Source of the DNA: Wielerella bovis
GTDB taxonomy: Bacteria > Pseudomonadota > Gammaproteobacteria > Burkholderiales > Neisseriaceae
Direction of reading: 5' to 3'
Length of the DNA stretch: 64,000 nucleotides
NCBI RefSeq assembly: GCF_022354465.1
Contig: NZ_CP092361.1
Coordinates: 434,001-498,000 of the forward strand
The position numbers and the translations under genes are program-made. The notes under the pieces were generated by a model. The model saw only the letters and a program-made list of their open reading frames with translations. It was not told the DNA's origin and did not search any database. Positions 20,584 through 26,797 of the stretch are shown here, piece after piece (position 1 is the first letter of the stretch; each line of letters begins with the position of its first letter).

Positions 20584-20886
20584 TTACAAAACAATATTCA
20601 GGCTGCCTGAACCATTCTGCACCGCCAACAATCGCGTTTCGCCAAACTCAAAATCGCGCAACACAAACGCCATAAAATCCGCGCCAGCCGTGTGCGCCAA
20701 CACGCAGCGAAGTTGCGTTTCGGTCAATTCAAGCGGCAACATGGTTGCACCATCGCTCAACGCCCACGTTTCGCCATCGCGCCATAAATTGACTTGCGCC
20801 AACGCCATCGGCTGAACCGTCAAAAAGGGATTGTCGGCAAAGGCTTCATGCGCCTGTTCCCAAGCCTGCGCGATGTTCAGGCTACC
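20584..20886 (-). pseudogene. C-terminal remnant, probably of a SWIM zinc-finger protein
   Basis: An open frame reads from just after the rtcR stop (same frame) to 20584. It includes NIAQAWEQAHEAFADNPFL, then LWRDGETWALSDGATMLPLE and a VLRDFEFGETRLLAVQN end. The only starts in it are internal, so it lacks the N-terminus of a real protein. The W-L-x-D-G-x-x-LPL pattern resembles the end of bacterial SWIM zinc-finger proteins, but I hold that identification loosely. It is separated from rtcR by an unusual uptake-sequence variant (AGGTAGCCTGAA complement). A short translated protein from the TTG at 20823 cannot be excluded. Confidence 0.45.
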
Positions 20887-20898
20887 TAAAATCCCAAT

Positions 20899-22506
20899 TT
20901 ACCCCATCACATCTTGCCAACTCAACCCAAATTTCGCCAAATATTTCCGCAATCTATCGCTGTCATTGGGGTGGTCTTTTGCCAAACGCGATACATTAAA
21001 CAAGGCTCGCCCCGCCGAAGCCAAATTTTTATGCTGACGACACACCGAAATCACATTTTCCAATTGCATTTTGTCAAATTCATCTAATTTGTCTAAATCC
21101 AATTTTTCAGGCAGCCTGAAAGTATTTTTATCTAATAAATCAGTATCTTGCCATAAATATTTCAAACGCTCAATTTCCGCCAAAACCAAATCACGCGAAA
21201 TCCGACCTTCTGGCGCAAGTGTCGCCAAACGCATAATGCTCGCCGCCAAATCCCGAAAATTACCGCGCCAAAGTGCTTGTTCCGAAAGCGCAAAATCCAA
21301 ATACGCCGCCTGCGCTTCCCGATTAAAGCGCGTGGCTCGCCCCAATTCCTGCGAAGCCAACGCCAATTGGTGCGCCATATTCGGCTCAATGTCCTCGCGC
21401 CGTTCCGCCAAACTCGGCAATTCATAATGCCACACATTAATCCGCGCAAACAAATCTTCCCGAAATCGCCCAGCCCGCACTTCATGGCGCAAATCCCGAT
21501 TCGTACCCGCAATCAATTGAAACGAACTGGACGTTTCGCTGTCGCTGCCCACAGGATAAAACCGTTTTTCTTCAATGGCTTTGAGCAACATCGCCTGTTC
21601 GTCCAAACCCAATTCGCCAATCTCGTCCAAAAACAACACGCCTTTGTCGGCGGTTTTCAGCCAGCCATCGCGTTTGTCTGCCGCGCCCGTGAACGCGCCT
21701 TTTTTGTGTCCAAACAAAGCCGAAGCCGCACCATCGCCCCGCAAAACCGCACAATTCACGTCCACAAAATGCCCTGAAATCAAATGCCTAGCCTTTTTTA
21801 ATTCGTAAATTCGCCGCGCCAACATGGATTTGCCCGCGCCAGTCGCGCCACTCAATAAAATCGGCGATGGTGAATTTAATGCGACTTGTTCAATTTCGGC
21901 AATCATTTTATTAAAACGTTGATTTTTTGTGGCAATACCGCTTTTTAAATACAAAAGCGCATTGTCGCGCACCGCCGCCAAACGTTGCGCCAACACATCG
22001 TAACGCGCCAAATCCAAATCAATGATTTCAATGGAACCCACATCGCCTGTCATCATGCTTTTGTTTTGATTTTTCGGCGGCGAAGTTTGCAATAAAACCG
22101 ATGGAATTTGGCGACTTTCCACCAATAAAAACAAGCAAATTTGTGCCACATGCGTGCCAGTTGTGATGTGGGTTAAATAATTTTCCTTATCCAAATCAAA
22201 ATGATATTGTGCAACCCAATCATGCAAAACCGTATAAACTTCACTGAAATCCCAAGGATTGGCTAATTCCAACGGCACAAAATTCACTTCCGTATCAGGC
22301 GAAACCTGTTGAATATCTGCCTTGACTTGATTGGCTAAACCCAAGAATTTTTCCTGTATAAACAATTCCATACGATGAATGGTCAAATCATCGCGTTGAT
22401 TCATGGCGATATTCGGTCGCCATTTGCGCCAACGTCCATCGCCACGACTTTGCACCGCGTCCAATACCGTTCCCAAAAAACTAATGACCACATTCTTCCT
22501 ATCCAT
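20899..22506 (-). CDS. rtcR: RtcR, sigma-54 activator of RNA repair
   Basis: 535 residues. The N-terminal 1-180 match the RtcR sensor (a CARF-type domain: MDRKNVVISFLGTVLDA, then THITTGTHVAQICLFLL). The AAA+ domain has Walker A GATGAGKS (220-227), the sigma-54 contact loop GAFTGA (270-275) and Walker B LFLDEIG (291-297). A C-terminal helical part ends RLAKDHPNDSDRLRKYLAKF, as in RtcR. It should drive the divergent sigma-54 promoter at 22635-22650. In other bacteria RtcR controls rsr, Y RNAs and rtcBA; here the target genes include no rtcB. RtcR probably senses damaged RNA ends, which is known only from family work. Confidence 0.95.
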   Translation of the reverse strand: MDRKNVVISFLGTVLDAVQSRGDGRWRKWRPNIAMNQRDDLTIHRMELFIQEKFLGLANQVKADIQQVSPDTEVNFVPLELANPWDFSEVYTVLHDWVAQYHFDLDKENYLTHITTGTHVAQICLFLLVESRQIPSVLLQTSPPKNQNKSMMTGDVGSIEIIDLDLARYDVLAQRLAAVRDNALLYLKSGIATKNQRFNKMIAEIEQVALNSPSPILLSGATGAGKSMLARRIYELKKARHLISGHFVDVNCAVLRGDGAASALFGHKKGAFTGAADKRDGWLKTADKGVLFLDEIGELGLDEQAMLLKAIEEKRFYPVGSDSETSSSFQLIAGTNRDLRHEVRAGRFREDLFARINVWHYELPSLAERREDIEPNMAHQLALASQELGRATRFNREAQAAYLDFALSEQALWRGNFRDLAASIMRLATLAPEGRISRDLVLAEIERLKYLWQDTDLLDKNTFRLPEKLDLDKLDEFDKMQLENVISVCRQHKNLASAGRALFNVSRLAKDHPNDSDRLRKYLAKFGLSWQDVMG

Positions 22507-22526
22507 TTAGCTATTTTTCCTATCTT

Positions 22527-22554
22527 ATTTTATATATTTTCTATGATAACGCAA
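22527..22554 (-). promoter_or_regulatory. Candidate sigma-70 promoter of rtcR
   Basis: On the minus strand, TTGCGT (22554-22549) and TAAAAT (22532-22527) are 16 bases apart and lie 20 bases before the rtcR ATG. The -35 match is weak. Confidence 0.35.
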
Positions 22555-22634
22555 AACCGTTCAGGCCGCCTGAAAATTTTTATTTTATTTAAAATCAATA
22601 TTTTGAAAACATTTTAGGCAGCCTGAAAAACAAT

Positions 22635-22650
22635 TGGCACGCACTTTGCA
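22635..22650 (+). promoter_or_regulatory. Sigma-54 promoter of the Y-RNA/rsr operon
   Basis: TGGCACG-N4-TTGCA matches the RpoN consensus at every key position, with GG at 22636-22637 and GC at 22648-22649 correctly ten bases apart. Transcription should begin about 22661, which is within three bases of the first base-paired nucleotide of Y-RNA unit 1. It is divergent from rtcR, the expected activator. Confidence 0.92.
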
Positions 22651-22663
22651 ATTACTTTATCAA

Positions 22664-22803
22664 CGCAACACACAAATGCCGAAGGAATTACAGCCTACGA
22701 AGCTCGTTGTCGCGGGTTCGAGTCCCGTCTCTGCCGCCAACGATGGCAGAGTAGCTCAGAAGGTAGAGCGCGAAACATTTCTTCAATTTAGTTGTGGGTT
22801 GCG
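22664..22803 (+). ncRNA. Y RNA unit 1 with permuted tRNA-like fold
   Basis: Basal stem 22664-22675 pairs with 22792-22803 (12 pairs, one mismatch). An internal loop (ATGCC / AATTTAG) separates it from stem 2, GAAGGAAT (22681-22688) with ATTTCTTC (22777-22784). Inside is a tRNA in circularly permuted order: T arm with TTCGAGT loop (22712-22728), acceptor 3' strand CTCTGCC (22729-22735), linker GCCAACGAT, acceptor 5' strand GGCAGAG (22745-22751; seven perfect pairs), and D arm GCTC...GAGC (22754-22769). The Y stem sits where the anticodon arm would be. This is the layout of YrlA-type bacterial Y RNAs. The linker begins with G-CCA, as at a tRNA 3' end. It lies right at the predicted sigma-54 start and upstream of rsr, its likely binding partner. 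Confidence 0.82.
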
Positions 22804-22813
22804 CCCCAGTTTC

Positions 22814-22951
22814 GGGGCTAGGCGAATGTCGCAGAAATTACAGTTAATCCAAAGGTTGGCGGTTCAAGTCCGCCCTTTGCCTAGACGATGGCAAAGTAGC
22901 TCAATCGGTTAGAGCAAGGGAAATATTTCTGCAATGTGGTCGCCACGCCCC
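22814..22951 (+). ncRNA. Y RNA unit 2 with permuted tRNA-like fold
   Basis: Same plan as unit 1 with different bases, so the pairing is supported by covariation. Basal stem GGGGC-TA-GGCGA (22814-22825) pairs with TCGCC-AC-GCCCC (22940-22951). Internal loop ATGTC / AATGTGG. Stem 2 GCAGAAAT (22831-22838) with ATTTCTGC (22925-22932), eight perfect pairs. TACA follows stem 2 as in every unit. T arm GGCGG-TTCAAGT-CCGCC (22858-22874), acceptor CTTTGCC (22875-22881) with GGCAAAG (22890-22896), linker TAGACGAT, D arm GCTC...GAGC (22899-22915). No CCA is encoded in the linker, unlike unit 1. Confidence 0.82.
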
Positions 22952-22960
22952 ACCTTTTTC

Positions 22961-23076
22961 GGGCGCATGCTTGTCGGTTTACAGGTAGAGCAGCAACGCG
23001 AGTTGTGTGTCTTGGGTTCAAATCCCAATGCCGTTTTGGTATAGCTCAGTTTTTCAACCGATAAATTTGGTCGCCC
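22961..23076 (+). ncRNA. Y RNA unit 3 with tRNA-like fold opened in the D loop
   Basis: Basal stem GGGCG (22961-22965) pairs with CGCCC (23072-23076). Stem 2 TGTCGGTT (22972-22979) pairs with AACCGATA (23056-23063) with one G-U. Inside, GAGC (22988-22991) pairs long-range with GCTC (23044-23047), a hairpin CAAC-GCGA-GTTG (22994-23005) stands in the anticodon-arm position, the T arm is TTGGG-TTCAAAT-CCCAA (23012-23028), and a short acceptor-like hairpin ATGCC/GGTAT follows. The tRNA is therefore broken in the D loop rather than the anticodon arm. The acceptor-like stem is shorter than in units 1-2, so the unit may be degenerate. Confidence 0.65.
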
Positions 23077-23153
23077 AATTTTTTCAGGCAGCCTGCCGAT
23101 GATTTTCAGGCAAATATTGACAGGTTTTTGATTAACAAGGATAATTCAGTTTC

Positions 23154-23215
23154 TGGCGAATGCGTGTAAGATTACATTTTGATTGGAGAAATTATCTTGC
23201 ACATTTTAGTCGCCA
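23154..23215 (+). ncRNA. Y RNA unit 4, minimal
   Basis: Basal stem TGGCGA (23154-23159) pairs with TCGCCA (23210-23215). Internal loop ATGC / ATTTTAG. Stem 2 GTGTAAGAT (23164-23172) pairs with ATCTTGCAC (23194-23202), nine pairs including one G-U. TACA follows stem 2, then a 21-base apical region with no tRNA-like part. The same conserved elements as units 1-3 without the tRNA module suggest a scaffold-only Y RNA. Confidence 0.65.
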
Positions 23216-23225
23216 CCCCTTTTAC

Positions 23226-23284
23226 GGGCGAATGCCAACAGGATTACATCTCAAATCGTCATCTTGTTGAGAACCTAGTCGCCC
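23226..23284 (+). ncRNA. Y RNA unit 5, minimal
   Basis: Basal stem GGGCGA (23226-23231) pairs with TCGCCC (23279-23284). Internal loop ATGC / AGAACCTAG. Stem 2 CAACAGGAT (23236-23244) pairs with ATCTTGTTG (23261-23269), nine pairs with one G-U. TACA follows the stem, and the apical loop is short. The stem sequence differs from unit 4 but the pairing is preserved. Confidence 0.68.
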
Positions 23285-23294
23285 ACCCATTTTT

Positions 23295-23332
23295 AAGGCT
23301 GCCTGAAAACCTTTGTTTCAGGCAGCCTTTTT
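23295..23332 (+). terminator. Terminator/attenuator between the Y RNAs and rsr
   Basis: Perfect 14-base arms (AAGGCTGCCTGAAA, 23295-23308, with its complement 23316-23329) and a T run of five end 22 bases before the rsr ATG. It would end most Y-RNA transcripts and let a fraction read through into rsr. Its arms are the AGGCTGCCTGAA dialect, unlike the other pairs here. Confidence 0.65.
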
Positions 23333-23353
23333 ATTGCATAAAGGAAAAACATT

Positions 23354-24919
23354 ATGGCAAACAAAAACATATTCAACACCTTGTTTCATAAAAATAAAAA
23401 CAACGAAAACGCCACCAACACCCACAACCAAGCAGGCGGCATCGCCTACGCATTCTCGCCCGAACACGCGCTGGCGCAATTCGCCACAACTGGCTGTTTT
23501 AACAACACTTATTACGCCAACGCCGCCGAACAATTAGACCAAGTCCGCCAATTATGCGAACAAGTTTCCCCCAAATTCATCGCCCAAACCGCCATTTATG
23601 CCCGCGAAAAAGGCGCGATGAAAGACATGCCCGCGTTTTTATTGGCGATTTTGGCGCAAAAAGATGTGGCATTGTGCGCCCAAATTTTTGAGCGCGTGAT
23701 TGACAACGGCAAAATGTTGCGTAACTTCGTGCAAATGTTGCGAAGTGGCGCGACTGGACGCCAATCGCTGGGAACGCGCCCGAAAAAATTGGTACAAAAT
23801 TGGTTGCTCAATGCCAATGAAAAACAACTGCTTAACGCGGCAATCGGCAACGCGCCATCGTTGGCGGACGTGGTCAAAATGGTACACCCCAAACCGCGTG
23901 AAGCGTGGCAAGCGGCATGGTTTGCGTGGTTGATTGGGCGCGAATACCGTTTTGATGATTTGCCACCGATTACGCAATCTTTTGAATTGTATAAACAAAA
24001 TCGCACAGGTAAATTGCCCGATGTGCCGTTTCAAATGCTCACGTCTTTGGATTTGGACACGGGAGCGTGGACGCAAATCGCGCTGAACGGTTCGTGGCAA
24101 CAAGTTCGCCAAAGTTTGAATACATTTCAAAGACATGGCGTGTTTGCCAAAAGCAAAAACATTCGCGCCATCGCAGAAAAAATTTCGGATAAACAAGCGG
24201 TTGCCAAATCACGTGTTTTGCCGTATCAGCTTTTGACAGCGTTTCAGGCTGCCTATAATTTGCCAAATAGCATCAGCAATGCTTTGCAAGACGCAATGGA
24301 ATATGCGGTAGAAAATGTACCTGTTTTTAAAGGAAATATTGTGGTCTGCCCCGATGTATCGGGTTCCATGCAAAGCCCTGCGACTGGCTATCGTGGCAGC
24401 GCGACCAGCAAAACACGCTGCATAGACGTGGCGGCTTTGGTGTCGGCAGCCGTGTTGCGCCAAAATCCGAAAGCGCGCATTTTACCCTTTGAAAACATCG
24501 TGGTAGGCGTGAAAATCAATCCGCGCGACAGCATCATGACCAACGCGGAAAAATTGGCAAGAATCGGTGGTGGTGGCACGACTTGCAGCGCACCGCTCGC
24601 CAAATTGAACGCGGAAAAAGCCCATGTGGATTTGTTGATTATGGTGTCCGACAACGAAAGTTGGGCTGACCGCGAACAGCGTTTTGGTAGCAAAACTTCC
24701 CTGCAAAAAGAATGGGATAAGTTGAAACAGCGTTGCCCGAATGCCAAATTGGTTTGTTTGGACATTCAGCCCAACGCGACCACGCAAGCGCAAAATCGGG
24801 ACGATATTTTGAATATTGGCGGGTTTAGCGACCATGTTTTTGGCGTGATTGGGGCGTTTGCGGAACAGGGTTTGCATGGCGATGCGTGGGTGAAGCAAAT
24901 TCAAGCGATTGAGTTGTAA
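23354..24919 (+). CDS. rsr: Ro60/TROVE-domain protein Rsr
   Basis: 521 residues. The HEAT-like TROVE ring occupies roughly residues 25-320 (GGIAYAFSPEHALAQFATTG, DMPAFLLAIL, NWLLNANEKQLLNAAIGNAP). A von Willebrand A domain follows with the MIDAS motif DVSGSM (residues 334-339). Members bind Y RNAs on the outer surface of the ring and misfolded or fragmented RNA in the hole, and in some bacteria tether PNPase. It is directly downstream of five Y-RNA-like units under a sigma-54 promoter, which fits the rsr-yrl arrangement of other RtcR loci. Preceded by AAGGA. Confidence 0.95.
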   Translation: MANKNIFNTLFHKNKNNENATNTHNQAGGIAYAFSPEHALAQFATTGCFNNTYYANAAEQLDQVRQLCEQVSPKFIAQTAIYAREKGAMKDMPAFLLAILAQKDVALCAQIFERVIDNGKMLRNFVQMLRSGATGRQSLGTRPKKLVQNWLLNANEKQLLNAAIGNAPSLADVVKMVHPKPREAWQAAWFAWLIGREYRFDDLPPITQSFELYKQNRTGKLPDVPFQMLTSLDLDTGAWTQIALNGSWQQVRQSLNTFQRHGVFAKSKNIRAIAEKISDKQAVAKSRVLPYQLLTAFQAAYNLPNSISNALQDAMEYAVENVPVFKGNIVVCPDVSGSMQSPATGYRGSATSKTRCIDVAALVSAAVLRQNPKARILPFENIVVGVKINPRDSIMTNAEKLARIGGGGTTCSAPLAKLNAEKAHVDLLIMVSDNESWADREQRFGSKTSLQKEWDKLKQRCPNAKLVCLDIQPNATTQAQNRDDILNIGGFSDHVFGVIGAFAEQGLHGDAWVKQIQAIEL

Positions 24920-24940
24920 ATTATTTTGTGAAAAATATTT

Positions 24941-24952
24941 TTCAGACGGCAT
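24941..24952 (-). repeat. Neisseria AT-DUS, first copy
   Basis: Complement reads ATGCCGTCTGAA, the 12-base uptake sequence of N. meningitidis and N. gonorrhoeae, in a genome whose own sequence is AGGCAGCCTGAA. Confidence 0.85.
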
Positions 24953-24970
24953 TTAATTACACGGCAATCC

Positions 24971-25037
24971 GTCGGTCGGGCATTGACGTCCGACATGATT
25001 CTTGGCGCATTGTGTCGGGCATAAATGCCCGACCTAC
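24971..25037. repeat. Palindromic GTCGGGCA repeat, first copy
   Basis: GTCGGTCGGGCATT at the left and AATGCCCGACCTAC at the right bound a hairpin-forming unit that recurs at 25141, 49406 and 56144. With the next copy it forms part of a tandem duplication of about 160 bases that includes the flanking AT-DUS and a TTTTTTAATATAT tail. Confidence 0.75.
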
Positions 25038-25109
25038 AAGAATAATTTTTTAATATATTTTTAGGCTGCCTGAAATTAAATTATCAATTTAATTTAGTGG
25101 GAAATGTTT

Positions 25110-25121
25110 TTCAGACGGCAT
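25110..25121 (-). repeat. Neisseria AT-DUS, second copy
   Basis: Second complement copy of ATGCCGTCTGAA, at the same relative position in the second half of the tandem duplication. Confidence 0.85.
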
Positions 25122-25140
25122 CTAAATTACACGGCAACCC

Positions 25141-25206
25141 GTAGGTCGGGCATTTATGCCCGACGCAACGCTTATAAATCATGTCGGGCATAAATGCCCG
25201 ACCTAC
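25141..25206. repeat. Palindromic GTCGGGCA repeat, second copy
   Basis: Begins GTAGGTCGGGCATTTATG and ends CATAAATGCCCGACCTAC, with a mirrored pair of smaller palindromes inside. Cleaner copy than the one at 24971. An uptake-sequence pair follows at about 25235. Confidence 0.75.
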
Positions 25207-25267
25207 GAGAATAATTTTTTAATATATATTTTCAGGCAGCCTGAAACCAAAAAAGAAAGACAAAATC

Positions 25268-26749
25268 ATGCAAAAATTCATACTTTTACGCGGACATCAA
25301 GGTTCAGGCAAATCCACATTTGCCGCCGAAAAAATCGCGCAATTTCAACGTGATTATCCGCAAGCCATTATCCATCATATTGAAAACGATAAGGAATTGA
25401 CCGATGAACATGGCGTTTATCGTTGGTCGCCCGAAGCCGTTGAAAAAGCAATCCAAAAAGGCACGGCGACTTTCAAAAACGCGCTGAAATTCGGGCAGCA
25501 ACATCGCCACACCGACATTTTAATCATCAATTCCAACACCAATCAAAAGGCGAATGCCTGCCGTGCGCTGCTGGATTTGGCACGGAAAAACCATTTTGAA
25601 ACAGAAGTTTATCGTTTGCACAATTTTTATCCGAATGCCCACAATGTGCCTGAAAGCGAAGTTTTGGCGGCATATCAGCGTTTGAATGAAAATCGTGTGA
25701 AAGGCGAAATTCATGTGCCAGCCGCGCGCCCGATTTCTGCCACGCAACAGGCGATTTTGGACGAAATGGCGACTTTCCGCAGCCAGCCTTTGGATTTTGA
25801 TGCGGAACAGCAAACCTTTGTTACGCAAAGATATTTGCAACACGGGCAACGCAATTTCACGGCAAAAAATTCACGCTTGTTCCCCGAATTGCGCGTGTTG
25901 AAATACCGCCGCCAAGTGTTTTACGAAAACCGTTTTGATGATGCTTTGCTGGAAATGCGCGGCTTAATTATTGATAAATTTGGCAAAATCATTGTGCGCC
26001 CGTTTAAAAAAGTGTTCAATTATTCAGAACGTGTGGCGCGGAACAGCAAATATCCCATTGAAATTGCGGATAATCATCGCGTGAATGCGGTGGTGAAAGT
26101 GAACGGCTTTTTGGGCTGCTGCACCCATGTTCGGCTGCCTGAAAACCACCCCAGTTTTGGCGCGGCTTTTGACGGGCAAACGCTGTTTTCCACAACGGGT
26201 TCGCTGGACAGCGATTTTGCCAAAATGGTGCGAAACCATTGTTCTCAATATGAAAATATGTTTGCAGCTTACCCCAATCACACATTTTTGTTTGAAGTTA
26301 CCGACCCGAGCGATGTGCATATTATCCGCGAACAATTTGGCGAAACGCTGATTGGCGTGATTGAGGTGGCGACTGGGCGACAATGGCGTGAGCGTGAATT
26401 GGACGAAGTCGCGGCGCGTTTTGGCGTGGCGCGTCCGCAAATCATTGAAAATATGGCGTTTGGCGAATTGAAATCGCTGCTGAAAACGGTGGAACACGAG
26501 GGCTTTATGGTGTTTGACGCGGCAAGGGAGGAAATGTTGTTTAAGCTGAAATCGCCTTATTATTTGGTGTCCAAGTTTTTTGGGCGCAGTTCGGCGGCGA
26601 ATTTGGGGCGCAAATTGGATAAGCGGCAGTTGGACGAGGAATTTTATCCTTTGGCAGATTATCTGGCTGAAAATAAAGTGGTTTTCAATGAATTGGCGGA
26701 ATTGGATAAGATTGCGTTTATTCAGGATTTTTTGAGAAATTCGGTTTAA
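25268..26749 (+). CDS. Polynucleotide kinase - T4 Rnl1-type RNA ligase fusion
   Basis: 493 residues. The N-terminal kinase has P-loop RGHQGSGKST (8-17) and an N-T-N lid/base region near 90-92, suited to 5'-OH phosphorylation. The ligase domain carries RGLIIDKFGKIIVRPFKKVF (231-250) as in T4 Rnl1, nucleotidyl-transferase motif I KVNG with Lys277, motif III FLFEV (340-344), motif IV EHEGFMVF (409-416) and motif V LFKLKS (424-429). It should phosphorylate and seal RNA ends. Motif I has N for the usual D at the third position, seen in some ligases. It replaces RtcB in this RtcR locus. Confidence 0.88.
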   Translation: MQKFILLRGHQGSGKSTFAAEKIAQFQRDYPQAIIHHIENDKELTDEHGVYRWSPEAVEKAIQKGTATFKNALKFGQQHRHTDILIINSNTNQKANACRALLDLARKNHFETEVYRLHNFYPNAHNVPESEVLAAYQRLNENRVKGEIHVPAARPISATQQAILDEMATFRSQPLDFDAEQQTFVTQRYLQHGQRNFTAKNSRLFPELRVLKYRRQVFYENRFDDALLEMRGLIIDKFGKIIVRPFKKVFNYSERVARNSKYPIEIADNHRVNAVVKVNGFLGCCTHVRLPENHPSFGAAFDGQTLFSTTGSLDSDFAKMVRNHCSQYENMFAAYPNHTFLFEVTDPSDVHIIREQFGETLIGVIEVATGRQWRERELDEVAARFGVARPQIIENMAFGELKSLLKTVEHEGFMVFDAAREEMLFKLKSPYYLVSKFFGRSSAANLGRKLDKRQLDEEFYPLADYLAENKVVFNELAELDKIAFIQDFLRNSV

Positions 26750-26797
26750 ATTTGTGTTTTCAAGCTGCCTGAAAAACTTTAAATGAGAGGAAATATT

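Larger units (their letters stand above)
24920..25267. other. Intergenic tandem duplication between rsr and the RNA ligase
   Basis: Two diverged copies of one segment: AT-DUS, about 20 bases, palindromic repeat, then a GAATAATTTTTTAATATAT tail and uptake sequence. No gene is visible. It may reduce read-through from rsr to the ligase gene; a separate promoter for the downstream genes was not identified. Confidence 0.7.

Noticed and set aside
22712..22769. Ordinary tRNA genes at 22.7-22.9 kb
   Set aside because: T arms come before D arms and there is no anticodon arm in order, so these are permuted tRNA mimics, not decoding tRNAs.
22634..22912. A 92-codon frame starting in the sigma-54 promoter
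   Set aside because: It runs through Y RNA units 1 and 2, and its bases are explained by RNA structure. No ribosome-binding site and no recognisable protein.
23077..23153. A sixth Y-RNA-like unit between units 3 and 4
   Set aside because: I could not find basal or second stems or TACA in the right places; it holds a broken uptake sequence.
24920..25267. A CRISPR array in the rsr-ligase spacer
   Set aside because: There are only two long diverged copies with no regular short repeats and spacers; no CRISPR pattern was seen anywhere in the window.
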